From Candidatus Cloacimonadota bacterium (lineage in GTDB: Bacteria > Hydrothermota > E44-bin80): a DNA stretch of 17,710 nucleotides. Positions within the stretch are counted from its first letter, which is position 1, and each line of letters starts with the position of its first letter. The position numbers were made by a program, and so were the translations under genes. Location of the stretch: positions 1 through 17,710 of the forward strand of contig SOKM01000146.1 in NCBI GenBank assembly GCA_004375785.1, given 5' to 3'. Under the pieces are notes generated by a model that had not been told where the DNA came from, did not search any database, and saw only the letters and a program-made list of their open reading frames with translations. Below, one piece after another: positions 1 to 7,492 of the stretch.

Positions 1-2
1 TA

Positions 3-56
3 AGGGAAGGCGGAAAGACAGTGGGTGCAGGAGTCGTTACTAAAATCTTAGAATAA
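3..56 (+). CDS. tuf: Elongation factor Tu, C-terminal end (5' part outside window)
   Basis: Only the last 17 codons and the TAA are present. They read as a conserved EF-Tu C-terminus (EGGKTVGAGVV followed by TKILE), which lies in beta-barrel domain 3. EF-Tu is the cytoplasmic GTPase that delivers aminoacyl-tRNA to the ribosome. The GTPase domain lies upstream of the window, so nothing can be said about nucleotide-binding residues. The gene sits 8 nt ahead of rpmG, and the order tuf-rpmG-tRNA-Trp-secE is common in bacteria, which supports the call. Whether a second tuf copy exists elsewhere cannot be seen; there is none after fusA here. Confidence 0.93.
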   Translation, partial: REGGKTVGAGVVTKILE

Positions 57-64
57 GGTAGAAG

Positions 65-214
65 ATGCGTGAGATTATAACACTTGAATGTTCTGAATGT
101 AAGCATAGGAATTACACTACTACAAAGAACAAAAGAAAACATCCAGGAAGGGTTGAATATAAAAAGTTTTGCCCTTTCTGCAGGAAACATACAAAACATA
201 AAGAGACCCGCTAA
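65..214 (+). CDS. rpmG: 50S ribosomal protein L33 (zinc-binding form)
   Basis: A 49-residue ORF starts at ATG 65, and its length is normal for bacterial L33. L33 is a small protein of the large ribosomal subunit. The sequence begins MREIITLECSEC and carries two CxxC pairs (C9/C12 and C36/C39), the four-cysteine zinc-ribbon form of the family. The middle is basic, with the typical NYTTTKNKRKHP segment. It lies between tuf and tRNA-Trp, its usual place. A longer overlapping ORF in another frame (84-287) is spurious. The stop at 214 is followed after 8 nt by a CAGAT-type repeat element. Confidence 0.95.
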   Translation: MREIITLECSECKHRNYTTTKNKRKHPGRVEYKKFCPFCRKHTKHKETR

Positions 215-222
215 GAGAAAAG

Positions 223-355
223 CACGCAGATTCACACAGATTAGAAGGATAAACACAGATTTATTATGTATAAGTATGAAGAACTAAAACATAAAATAAG
301 TAGACTAGATTTGTACAATGAAATGTATCTGCGAAAATCTGCTTTATCTGTTCAC
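223..355. repeat. Intergenic element with inverted arms of CAGAT repeats (about 10-nt period)
   Basis: The left arm (223-262) contains CAGATT-like units spaced by about 10 nt, for example GCAGATTCACACAGATT and later ACACAGATTT. The right arm (326-355) carries the same motif in the opposite orientation: ATCTGCG, AATCTGC and TTATCTGTTCAC. Its reverse complement reads CAGATAAAGCAGATTTT and then CGCAGAT. The arms enclose about 63 nt of AT-rich sequence with no recognisable gene, giving an imperfect inverted-repeat element of about 133 bp. No ORF or transposase is present. I recall similar CAGATT repeats dispersed in spacers of other bacterial genomes; function is unknown. Confidence 0.6.
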
Positions 356-423
356 CCCATTAGAAATTTACTATTTAACGAGGTGAATATCTGTGTGCAA
401 ATATTTAAAGAAAATTTCAGGGT

Positions 424-500
424 AGGCCTGTAGCTCTAACGGATAGAGCATCGGACTCCAAATCCGGGGGTTGGGGGTTCGAATCCTCCCAGGCCTGCCA
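424..500 (+). tRNA. tRNA-Trp (anticodon CCA)
   Basis: The sequence folds as a full cloverleaf. The acceptor stem pairs AGGCCTG (424-430) with CAGGCCT, followed by discriminator G and an encoded CCA end (498-500). The D stem pairs GCTC with GAGC. The anticodon stem pairs TCGGA with TCCGG around the loop CTCCAAA, giving anticodon CCA (tryptophan, UGG codons). The T arm contains the standard TTCGAAT loop. A tRNA-Trp between rpmG and secE is a common bacterial arrangement. Confidence 0.97.
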
Positions 501-556
501 TTTAGAAAAGAGTGAGTATTTATTGAAATAGATCTTTTATTTGAAAGGTAAGTGAA

Positions 557-745
557 ATGCAGTCTGTTATTCAGTTCCTAAAGGAAGTAAAAATTGAACT
601 TATAAAGGTTACCTGGCCCAAAAAAGATGAACTGATTGGTTCCACAACAGTTGTTCTGATAGTTTCAGTCATACTTGCAATTTTTGTCGGATTAGCTGAC
701 TTTTTAATCAGAAATATTGTAATATTCCTTTATAAAACAAGGTAG
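557..745 (+). CDS. secE: Preprotein translocase subunit SecE
   Basis: This 62-residue protein is the short single-span form of SecE, the small inner-membrane subunit that clamps SecY in the Sec translocon. The N-terminal part is an amphipathic helix (about residues 1-20) followed by the conserved signature VTWPKKDEL (residues 18-26). One hydrophobic transmembrane segment follows (about residues 31-56), then a short basic tail ending KTR. The start ATG at 557 has a modest purine-rich ribosome binding site (GAAAGGTAAG) just upstream. The gene ends 1 nt before nusG, which fits the near-universal secE-nusG pairing. Confidence 0.96.
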   Translation: MQSVIQFLKEVKIELIKVTWPKKDELIGSTTVVLIVSVILAIFVGLADFLIRNIVIFLYKTR

Positions 746-746
746 T

Positions 747-1274
747 ATGATGAAAAAGTGGTATATTGTTCATGTTTTCACAGGACAGGAAAAAAAGATA
801 AAAAATTTATTGGAGGAACAGATAAACCTTATAGGTAAAAAAGATGAATTTGGCTATGTTTATATTCCTGTTGAGAACATTGCAAAGATAAAAAACAAGG
901 AAAAGGTTATCACCGAAAAAAGGATTTATCCGGGTTATCTGGTTCTGGAAATGGAACCCAATGATGAAAATTTTAGACTTGTGAGGAATACATCTGGAGT
1001 AATGGATTTTCTTGGCAGTGACAAACCTCAGGAACTCTCAGAGGCAGAAGCAGAAAGAATGCTTGAGATTATGAGAACAAAGGTTAGTAGAATATTAAGA
1101 GAAATACCGTTTCAAAAAGGAGACTCGGTTATAATAATTGATGGGCCATTTGTTGATTTTAATGGAGTCGTGGAAGAGGCTCACCTTGATAGAGAGAAGG
1201 TAAAAGTAGTAGTAACAATCTTTGGAAGAGCGACTCCTGTTGAATTGAGTTTCTTACAGGTAAAACTTCTGTAA
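747..1274 (+). CDS. nusG: Transcription elongation/antitermination factor NusG
   Basis: NusG binds the beta' clamp helices of RNA polymerase and couples it to ribosomes or Rho. The 175-residue product is of normal length. The NGN domain covers about residues 1-110, with the WYIVHVFTGQE start motif and the conserved YPGYLVLEME strand. The KOW domain is at about 120-175, including FQKGDSVIIIDGPF and a typical DREKVKVVVTIFGR strand. Two tandem ATG codons (747 and 750) are possible starts; 750 has better spacing from the AAGGTAG at 738-744, so the true start may be one codon later. The stop codon overlaps the strong ribosome binding site of rplK. Confidence 0.97.
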   Translation: MMKKWYIVHVFTGQEKKIKNLLEEQINLIGKKDEFGYVYIPVENIAKIKNKEKVITEKRIYPGYLVLEMEPNDENFRLVRNTSGVMDFLGSDKPQELSEAEAERMLEIMRTKVSRILREIPFQKGDSVIIIDGPFVDFNGVVEEAHLDREKVKVVVTIFGRATPVELSFLQVKLL

Positions 1275-1283
1275 GGAGGATTT

Positions 1284-1709
1284 ATGGCAAAAAAACCTAT
1301 TGAAAGGATAATTAAGTTACATGTTCCAGCTGGTGAGGCAACCCTTGCTCCCCCTGTTGGCCCGGCTCTTGGACAGCATTTGCAGGACCCAATGAAATTC
1401 TGCCGGGAATTCAATGAGAAAACAAAAGGTAAGGAAGGACTCATTGTTCCTGTTTTAATTACTGTTTATAAGAATAAGACATTCTCTTTTATTATAAAGA
1501 CACCGCTTGCTTCTATACTCTTGAAAAGAGCAGCAAAGCTAGCAAAAGGTTCTCCTCAGCCAAACAAGGAAAAAGTTGGAAAAATAACAAAGGAAGAATT
1601 AAAGAAGATTGCCCAGGAAAAAATGCAGGATTTAAATGCCAATAATCTTGAAAGTGCGCTTAAAATTATTGAAGGAACAGCGAGAAGTATGGGAATTGTT
1701 GTAATTTAA
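1284..1709 (+). CDS. rplK: 50S ribosomal protein L11
   Basis: L11 forms the base of the GTPase-associated centre on 23S rRNA. The 141-residue product has family length. The N-terminal domain contains the thiostrepton-site proline motif APPVGPALGQH (about residues 23-33). The C-terminal RNA-binding domain includes NKEKVGKITKEEL (about 94-106) and ends with the signature EGTARSMGIVVI. AAGGAGGA immediately upstream is a strong ribosome binding site that overlaps the nusG stop. One oddity: after GPALGQH the usual GVNIMEFC-type segment reads LQDPMKFC, losing the glycine and asparagine commonly seen there. The reading frame continues cleanly on both sides, so this is substitution rather than frameshift. 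Confidence 0.97.
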   Translation: MAKKPIERIIKLHVPAGEATLAPPVGPALGQHLQDPMKFCREFNEKTKGKEGLIVPVLITVYKNKTFSFIIKTPLASILLKRAAKLAKGSPQPNKEKVGKITKEELKKIAQEKMQDLNANNLESALKIIEGTARSMGIVVI

Positions 1710-1730
1710 TGAAGAAAGAGGCAATAATCA

Positions 1731-2429
1731 ATGAAAAAGAGTAAAAGATATAAAGAGATAAAAGCAAAAGTAGAAAAAAGGGAATATTCTATCGGTGAAG
1801 CCATTACTTTCTTAAAGGATAACTCTAAGGTCAAGTTTGATGAAACTGTAGAGGTTACAATGAAATTAGGGATTGACCCGAGAAAATCAGATCAAATGGT
1901 TCGGGGTACTGTATTTCTTCCTTACGGGACCGGGAAAAAGATAAAAATCCTCGTATTTGCAGCAGATGACAAGGAGAAAGAAGCAAAAGATGCAGGCGCA
2001 GATTATGTGGGAAGTGATGATATTATTGAGAAGATTATAAAAGGGTGGACAGACTTTGACCTTGCAATAGCAGTTCCAGAACTGATGGCGAAGGTTGGTA
2101 AAATAGGTAAAATTCTTGGACCAAAAGGATTAATGCCAAACCCCAAAGTTGGCACAGTCACAAAAAATATATCAAAAGCAGTTAATGATGCAAGAAAAGG
2201 AAGGGTTGAATTCAAGGTGGATAAGACAGCAAATCTGCACATTCCAGTTGGAAAGCTATCCTTCAGTCCAGAAAAAACCGAGGAAAATTTTCTCGAGATA
2301 TTAAGAGAGGTAATAAAATTGAAGCCATCTTCTTCAAAAGGGACATATATAAAAACTATTTATCTCTCTTCATCTATGGGACCCAGTCTCAAAATTAATG
2401 TACAAGAAACTGTCAAAGCGATGCATTAA
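1731..2429 (+). CDS. rplA: 50S ribosomal protein L1
   Basis: L1 forms the mobile stalk beside the ribosomal E site and in many bacteria represses its own operon by binding mRNA. The product has 232 residues, normal for the family. Domain I is split between the N- and C-terminal parts, including FDETVEVTMKLGIDPRKSDQ near residues 36-55. The inserted domain II carries the family signature IGKILGPKGLMPNPKVGTVT (about residues 124-143). The conserved end SSSMGPSLKINV is present. It lies 21 nt after rplK in the standard L11-L1 pair. I could not identify a convincing L1 operator copy in the short upstream spacers. Confidence 0.97.
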   Translation: MKKSKRYKEIKAKVEKREYSIGEAITFLKDNSKVKFDETVEVTMKLGIDPRKSDQMVRGTVFLPYGTGKKIKILVFAADDKEKEAKDAGADYVGSDDIIEKIIKGWTDFDLAIAVPELMAKVGKIGKILGPKGLMPNPKVGTVTKNISKAVNDARKGRVEFKVDKTANLHIPVGKLSFSPEKTEENFLEILREVIKLKPSSSKGTYIKTIYLSSSMGPSLKINVQETVKAMH

Positions 2430-2454
2430 AAAAATTGGTTAGATAGGGGAATGT

Positions 2455-3228
2455 ATGGAAAAACAGGTAATAATAAGAAAAAAGGAAAAAGTTGAGAGAT
2501 TGGTAGAAAAACTGAAAAAGGCTGTATCTTTCTATATTGTGGATTTTACAGGATTAAATGCAAATGAGATGAACAATTTGCGAAGAAGATTCAAGAATAA
2601 CAATTTTGAGTATTTTGTTACTAAGAATACAATCCTGAGACTTGCAAGTGAAAAATTGGGATTTGAACAGATTTCTGAAATTATTACAGGAGTGAATGCA
2701 ATCTCGATCTCTTATGAAGACCCCATTGGGCCTGCAAAGATTATTGCTGGTTTCTACAAAGAAAAAAATCTGCTTTCAATGAAACTCTGTTATATCGAAG
2801 GGCAATGGTTTTCCTCACAGGATATTAAGAAAATTGCAGACTTACCATCAAAGGAGATTCTGCTCGGTCAATTGTTAAATCTCCTGAATAGTCCTGTTAA
2901 TCAATTTGTAACCCTCATGAAAAATATTGTCTGTAATTTTGTAAGGGTCCTGGATGAGATTAAAGGGGTAAAGGAGAAAGAATCAAAAGAGGCAGAAGAA
3001 ATAATTGAAGTAAAGGAAGAGCCGCTGCCAAAAAAAGAAGAGAGAGAGGAAGCAAAAGATGTAAAAGAAGTAAAAGATGTAAAAGAACGCAAAGAACCCA
3101 AAGAGTCCAAGGAGACCAAAGAAACCAAAGAAACTAAAGAACCCGAAGAGATCAAAAAAACTAAAGAAACAAAAGAGTCCAAAGAGACAAAAGAAACTAA
3201 AAAACAAAACAAACCAAACAAACTATAA
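2455..3228 (+). CDS. rplJ: 50S ribosomal protein L10 with long Lys/Glu repeat tail
   Basis: L10 (P0) anchors L12 dimers to the GTPase-associated centre. Residues 1 to about 133 are the rRNA-binding globular domain, with YIVDFTGLNANEMNNLRRRF and FVTKNTILRLA. Residues about 134-170 form the C-terminal helix that binds L12 dimers. The protein is 257 aa, whereas typical bacterial L10 is about 165-180. The extra 87 residues (about 171-257) are almost all Lys and Glu and include about 16 consecutive tripeptides of KET/KES/KEP/KDV type (residues 201-248). The tail keeps frame and ends in its own TAA 24 nt before rplL. The spacer from rplA is only 25 nt, leaving no room for a large L10-binding leader. 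The identification is firm; the function of the tail is unknown. Confidence 0.95.
   Translation: MEKQVIIRKKEKVERLVEKLKKAVSFYIVDFTGLNANEMNNLRRRFKNNNFEYFVTKNTILRLASEKLGFEQISEIITGVNAISISYEDPIGPAKIIAGFYKEKNLLSMKLCYIEGQWFSSQDIKKIADLPSKEILLGQLLNLLNSPVNQFVTLMKNIVCNFVRVLDEIKGVKEKESKEAEEIIEVKEEPLPKKEEREEAKDVKEVKDVKERKEPKESKETKETKETKEPEEIKKTKETKESKETKETKKQNKPNKL
3055..3198 (+). repeat. 9-nt in-frame tandem repeat encoding KET-type tripeptides
   Basis: About sixteen imperfect 9-nt units lie inside the 3' end of rplJ. They have the form AAA-GAR-NNN, with AAAGAAACC, AAAGAAACT, AAAGAGTCC and AAAGATGTA as variants. Because the unit is a multiple of three, gain or loss of a unit would lengthen or shorten the L10 tail without a frameshift. 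The repeat also creates long spurious ORFs on the minus strand. Confidence 0.85.
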
Positions 3229-3252
3229 AAACTAAATATTTAAGGAGGAATA

Positions 3253-3645
3253 ATGCCAAAGGCAAAAAAAGATACAAAGAAAGAAGTGATGTCTTTGATC
3301 GAGGGTATGACGGTGCTGGAACTTTCTGAACTTGTTAAAGACTTAGAGGAGAAATTTAACGTTAAGGCACAGGCTCCAGTGATGCAGGTAGCATCAGCAG
3401 AAACTGAGGCGGCAAAAGAAAAAGCTGAAGAGCAGATAGAATTTGATGTTATATTAAAAGAATTTGGAGATAAAAAGATACAGGTGATAAAAGAAGTTCG
3501 CTCAATCACTAGTCTTGGGTTAAAGGAAGCAAAGGCACTTGTGGATGGTGTACCCAACCCGGTCAAGGAGAAAGTGTCAAAAGAGGAAGCGGATAATATC
3601 AAGAAACAGCTTGAGGCTGTTGGTGCAAGCGTAGAGGTCAAGTAA
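3253..3645 (+). CDS. rplL: 50S ribosomal protein L7/L12
   Basis: L7/L12 is the multicopy stalk protein that recruits translational GTPases. The product has 130 residues. The N-terminal dimerisation/L10-binding domain (about residues 14-38, MTVLELSELVKDLEEKF) is preceded by a basic lead MPKAKKDTKK. A flexible Ala/Glu-rich hinge follows (about 40-60). The C-terminal domain begins FDVILKEFGDKKIQVIK and contains GLKEAKALVDGVP, the helix that contacts EF-Tu and EF-G, ending VGASVEVK. AAGGAGGA lies 4 nt upstream of the ATG at 3253, a strong ribosome binding site that fits a protein made in excess over other ribosomal proteins. Confidence 0.97.
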   Translation: MPKAKKDTKKEVMSLIEGMTVLELSELVKDLEEKFNVKAQAPVMQVASAETEAAKEKAEEQIEFDVILKEFGDKKIQVIKEVRSITSLGLKEAKALVDGVPNPVKEKVSKEEADNIKKQLEAVGASVEVK

Positions 3646-3685
3646 CTCCTCTTTTATCGATGTAAGATTACAAAGAAAATGTCAA

Positions 3686-3710
3686 TTTGGTAAGGGAGTC
3701 TGATACCAAA
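3686..3710 (+). promoter_or_regulatory. 7-bp hairpin directly preceding the rpoB ribosome binding site
   Basis: TTTGGTA (3686-3692) and TACCAAA (3704-3710) form a perfect 7-bp stem with an 11-nt loop. The stem ends exactly where the rpoB GGAG (3711-3714) begins. In addition AACTCC at the rplL stop (3643-3648) is complementary to GGAGTT (3711-3716). This 75-nt spacer is the longest between secE and rpoC. The pairing is seen directly. A role in lowering rpoB translation or as a processing or attenuation site, as known between rplL and rpoB in E. coli, is inference. Confidence 0.45.
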
Positions 3711-3720
3711 GGAGTTTCAT

Positions 3721-6700
3721 TTGATACCTAAAAGAAAAAGCTTTGCAAAGGTCGGTTCGTTATTGGAGATTCCAAACCTTATTGGTCTCCAACTTAATTC
3801 TTACAAGAATTTTCTTCAGCCCGATGTATCCCCTGAGGCAAGGAAGCAGATAGGTTTAGAAATGGTTTTCCGAGAGACATTCCCTATAGAGGATACACAC
3901 GGTCGTTACTCACTTGAGTATGAAAAATATTCTATTGGAAAAGCCAACTATACCCCTGAAGAAGCGATTAAAAAGGGAGTTAACTATTCTGCTCCTCTCA
4001 AAGGGATTTTTCGCTTGATATGTTCTGGAAAAGGAAACGAAGTTGCTGAAGCAATAGAGCAGGAGGTTTACCTCTGTGAACTTCCTTTGATGACTGAAAC
4101 AGGAACATTTATCATCAATGGTGTTGAGAGGGTTGTGATTAGTCAACTCCATCGTTCACCAGGGGCATATTTTTTTGAATCTGTTCATCCTACAGGAAAA
4201 AGGATATATATTGCACAGATAATACCTTATAGAGGTTCCTGGATAGAGTTTTCTTTTGACACAAGAAATGTTCTTTATGTAAACCTTAATAGAAGGAAAA
4301 AGTTTCCTGTGACCATTCTTCTTAAGGCTCTCGGTTTTCGGAATGACGAAGAAATAATAAAACACCTTTTTAATTTTAACACTGCGAGGATAGAAAATAT
4401 TAATAATCTTGCAAAGTCTTCTCTTTTAGGTAAATACCTTGCATCAAATGTAATTAGTAAATTAACAGGTGAAGTCATTGCAGAATGCGGAAGAAAAATA
4501 ACACCAGCGCTTCTGAACTCGATGGTAGTTTCTAAAGTGCGAAAAGTAGAAGTGATTAAAACTGATACTGATGATCCGATAGATTTGTTGATGAATACAC
4601 TGAAAAAGGATACAGTGAATGGGGAAGAGGATGCACTGGAGAGTATTTATGCCATTCTAAGAGGAACAAAACCTCCCAATGTCGACCTGGCAAGAAGGTA
4701 TCTTCTTAACACCTATTTCTCAGAGACTAAATACAATATTGGAGATGTTGGTAGATATAAAATGAAAAGTAAATTTGGATACGATATGGAAACAAGACCA
4801 TTTACCCTTACTAAAGAAGATATAGTTGATATAGTAAAGTATATTTTCGAGCTTACTGAAGGAAAAGGTTTTATTGATGATATTGACCATCTCGGGAATA
4901 GGAGGCTGAAAAGCGTAGGCGAGCTTTTGAGCGATCAGTTCAGGGTAATCCTTTCAAAGATGGGGCGTTCAATCAGGGAGAAGATGCTTCTTAGCGATAA
5001 GAGTGAACTGATGCCTTCAGATTTGATTAATGAAAGATACCTGTCAAGTTCAATAAAAAGTTTTTTTGCAACAAGTCAGCTGTCTCAGTTTATGGAACAG
5101 ACAAATCCTCTATCGGAGTTGACTCATAAGAGAAGACTTTCAGCTCTTGGCCCAGGGGGATTAAAAAGAGAGACTGCAAGTTTTGAAGTCAGAGATGTCC
5201 ACTATAGTCATTATGGTAGGATTTGTCCAATTGAGACTCCAGAAGGTCCAAACATAGGTCTTATAACTTCTCTGTCAACCTATGCACAGATCAACAAATA
5301 CGGATTCATTACTTCACCTTATATCAAACTTGAAAAAGGGATTGTTACCGGTGAAGTAAAATATCTTACTGCAGATGAAGAGGATAAGTTTACAATAGCA
5401 CAGGCGAACATACCGATTGACAATAAAGGAAGAATTAAGAAAGCACTCATCCTCAGTAGAAGACGAGGTAATTTCCCTATTGTATCACCGAAAAAATTGA
5501 ATTTTATGGATGTTTCACCAAAACAGCTTGTCAGTACCTCTGCGTCACTTATCCCATTTTTAGAGCATGATGATGCAAACCGTGCGTTGATGGGGTCAAA
5601 CATGCAGCGTCAGGCAGTTCCTTTACTTATTCCTGAATCACCCATTGTGGGAACGGGAATGGAAGGTCGAGTTGCAGTCGATTCAGGGACGGTAATTACT
5701 GCTAAAAATGCGGGTGTTGTAAAAAAGGTAAATTCAAATTTTATAGAGATTGAACCGAGTGGTAAGAAGGATAAAACAGATATTTTCTCAAAAGATATTT
5801 ACTTTCTTAAAAAGTTTAAGAGAACGAATCAGAATACTTGCTTTAATCAAAATCCCCTTGTAAGAGTCGGTGATACAATCAAAAAAAACGAGGTTATAGC
5901 TGATGGAGCTGCAACGGATAAGGGTGAACTTGCCCTGGGCACAAATGTTCTTGTAGCATTTATGCCCTGGAGAGGCTACAATTTTGAAGATGCGATTATA
6001 ATTTCTGAGAAACTTCTAAAAAATGATAAATTTACATCTATCCATATAGAGGAATTTGAAATAGAGGTCAGGGAGACAAAATTGGGTCAGGAAGAGCTGA
6101 CACGAGAAATTCCCAATGTTGGAGAGGAATCTGTTAAATACCTGGACGAAAAGGGAATTATAATGATTGGTGCTGAAGTTGGACCTGATGACATTCTTGT
6201 TGGAAAAGTGACTCCGAAAGGAGAGACAGAACTTACTCCTGAAGAAAAACTTCTGAGAGCAATATTCCGAGAAAGAGCAGTAGAGGTGAGAGATACCTCT
6301 TTAAGAATGCCGCCCGGTGTTTCAGGGATAGTGATAGATGTAAAGGTTTTGAGAAGGAAGATAAGTAAGGAAAAATTGGAGCCTGAGCAAACCGCTGAAC
6401 TTAAAAAACTTGAAAAGATGGTTAAGATAGAAAAAAAAGAACTTGTTAAGAAAAGGGACGAATATTTATTTAATTTCCTGAAAGGGAAAAAGTGTATTCG
6501 GACAGTAAAAAACAGAAAGGGTAAGATTATCTTCCAGAAAGGGCAGAAGTTCAGCAAAGAGAAATTGGAAAAAGTAAATTTTGGTGATATTATTTTCCCA
6601 AAAAGTTCTGTTTACGAAGGAGTTGATATCAACAAAATTTACGAAAGGTGTAATGAAAAAATAGAAGAACTTGATGAAAACTATAAGAAAAAGAAGGAAA

Positions 6701-7470
6701 GTAAGTCAAGGGGAGATGAATTGTTTTATGGGGTTATTGAAAAGATAAAAGTTTTTGTTGCTGAAAGGAGAAGGCTTTCTATGGGTGACAAACTTTCAGG
6801 GCGGCACGGTAACAAAGGAGTAATTGCAAGGATTGTTCCTGAGGAGGATATGCCCTATATGGAGGATGGAAGGACCATTGAAATTATTCTTAATCCTCTT
6901 GGAGTTCCCTCGAGAATGAATCTTGGCCAAATACTTGAAACACATCTTGGATGGGCAGCAAAAACCCTTGGATATAAAGTATCAAGCCCTGTTTTTGAAG
7001 GTGCAACTGTAGATGAGATAAAGGCAGAACTGCGAAAATCCAATCTATCTGAGGATGGAAAAGCAGTACTCTATGATGGGTTTACAGGAGAGCGATTCGA
7101 AAATAAGGTCACTGTTGGTTATGCATATATAATGAAATTATCTCATATGGTTGATGATAAAATACATGCAAGAAGTAGTGGTCCTTATTCGCTTATTACC
7201 CAACAGCCGCTTGGTGGAAAGGCTCAGTTCGGAGGGCAGAGATTTGGTGAAATGGAAGTATGGGCTCTTGAGGCTTATGGTGCTGCGTATACACTGCAGG
7301 AAATATTAACAGTAAAATCAGACGATGTGAGTGGAAGGACCCACCTCTACGAATCCATAATAAAAGGCGAAAATCCACCTAGACCAGGTCTTCCCGCATC
7401 CTTCAATGTTTTAATCAAAGAATTGCAGGGTTTGTGCCTTGATATAGAATTAGGCAAAGAAAAAGATTGA
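3721..7470 (+). CDS. rpoB: DNA-directed RNA polymerase subunit beta
   Basis: This is the beta subunit of the core RNA polymerase, 1249 residues. Start TTG 3721 is chosen because GGAG (3711-3714) lies 6 nt upstream and the N-terminus matches family length. Conserved blocks in order are: LPLMTETGTFIINGVERV near residue 120; the rifampicin region SQLSQFMEQTNPLSE (from about 452) with THKRRLSALGPGG; ICPIETPEGPNIGLI; DDANRALMGSNMQRQAVPL; the lobe/flap region with a charged helical insert (about 875-1000); GDKLSGRHGNKGV; and the C-terminal QPLGGKAQFGGQRFGEMEVW. In the rifampicin pocket, E459 stands where E. coli has D516, while the residues matching H526 (H469) and S531 (S474) are unchanged. It forms an operon with rpoC, 22 nt downstream. 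Confidence 0.98.
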   Translation: MIPKRKSFAKVGSLLEIPNLIGLQLNSYKNFLQPDVSPEARKQIGLEMVFRETFPIEDTHGRYSLEYEKYSIGKANYTPEEAIKKGVNYSAPLKGIFRLICSGKGNEVAEAIEQEVYLCELPLMTETGTFIINGVERVVISQLHRSPGAYFFESVHPTGKRIYIAQIIPYRGSWIEFSFDTRNVLYVNLNRRKKFPVTILLKALGFRNDEEIIKHLFNFNTARIENINNLAKSSLLGKYLASNVISKLTGEVIAECGRKITPALLNSMVVSKVRKVEVIKTDTDDPIDLLMNTLKKDTVNGEEDALESIYAILRGTKPPNVDLARRYLLNTYFSETKYNIGDVGRYKMKSKFGYDMETRPFTLTKEDIVDIVKYIFELTEGKGFIDDIDHLGNRRLKSVGELLSDQFRVILSKMGRSIREKMLLSDKSELMPSDLINERYLSSSIKSFFATSQLSQFMEQTNPLSELTHKRRLSALGPGGLKRETASFEVRDVHYSHYGRICPIETPEGPNIGLITSLSTYAQINKYGFITSPYIKLEKGIVTGEVKYLTADEEDKFTIAQANIPIDNKGRIKKALILSRRRGNFPIVSPKKLNFMDVSPKQLVSTSASLIPFLEHDDANRALMGSNMQRQAVPLLIPESPIVGTGMEGRVAVDSGTVITAKNAGVVKKVNSNFIEIEPSGKKDKTDIFSKDIYFLKKFKRTNQNTCFNQNPLVRVGDTIKKNEVIADGAATDKGELALGTNVLVAFMPWRGYNFEDAIIISEKLLKNDKFTSIHIEEFEIEVRETKLGQEELTREIPNVGEESVKYLDEKGIIMIGAEVGPDDILVGKVTPKGETELTPEEKLLRAIFRERAVEVRDTSLRMPPGVSGIVIDVKVLRRKISKEKLEPEQTAELKKLEKMVKIEKKELVKKRDEYLFNFLKGKKCIRTVKNRKGKIIFQKGQKFSKEKLEKVNFGDIIFPKSSVYEGVDINKIYERCNEKIEELDENYKKKKESKSRGDELFYGVIEKIKVFVAERRRLSMGDKLSGRHGNKGVIARIVPEEDMPYMEDGRTIEIILNPLGVPSRMNLGQILETHLGWAAKTLGYKVSSPVFEGATVDEIKAELRKSNLSEDGKAVLYDGFTGERFENKVTVGYAYIMKLSHMVDDKIHARSSGPYSLITQQPLGGKAQFGGQRFGEMEVWALEAYGAAYTLQEILTVKSDDVSGRTHLYESIIKGENPPRPGLPASFNVLIKELQGLCLDIELGKEKD

Positions 7471-7492
7471 TATTAAAAAGGGGGTGTAACAA

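Noticed and set aside
84..287. 67-aa plus-strand ORF overlapping rpmG
   Set aside because: It runs in another frame of rpmG and into the repeat element; the overlapped frame encodes a clear L33.
356..423. Promoter for tRNA-Trp or secE
   Set aside because: No convincing -35/-10 pair; only scattered AT-rich matches expected by chance.
2430..2454. L10-type autoregulatory leader before rplJ
   Set aside because: The spacer is only 25 nt and shows no structured leader; a site inside rplA cannot be excluded by eye.
2901..3221. Long minus-strand ORFs rich in Ser/Phe/Leu opposite the rplJ tail
   Set aside because: They are the antisense reading of the 9-nt repeat encoding the Lys/Glu tail and have no domain or ribosome binding site.
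6087..6557. 156-aa minus-strand ORF inside rpoB
   Set aside because: Shadow of the conserved rpoB reading frame, low-complexity Ser/Phe composition.
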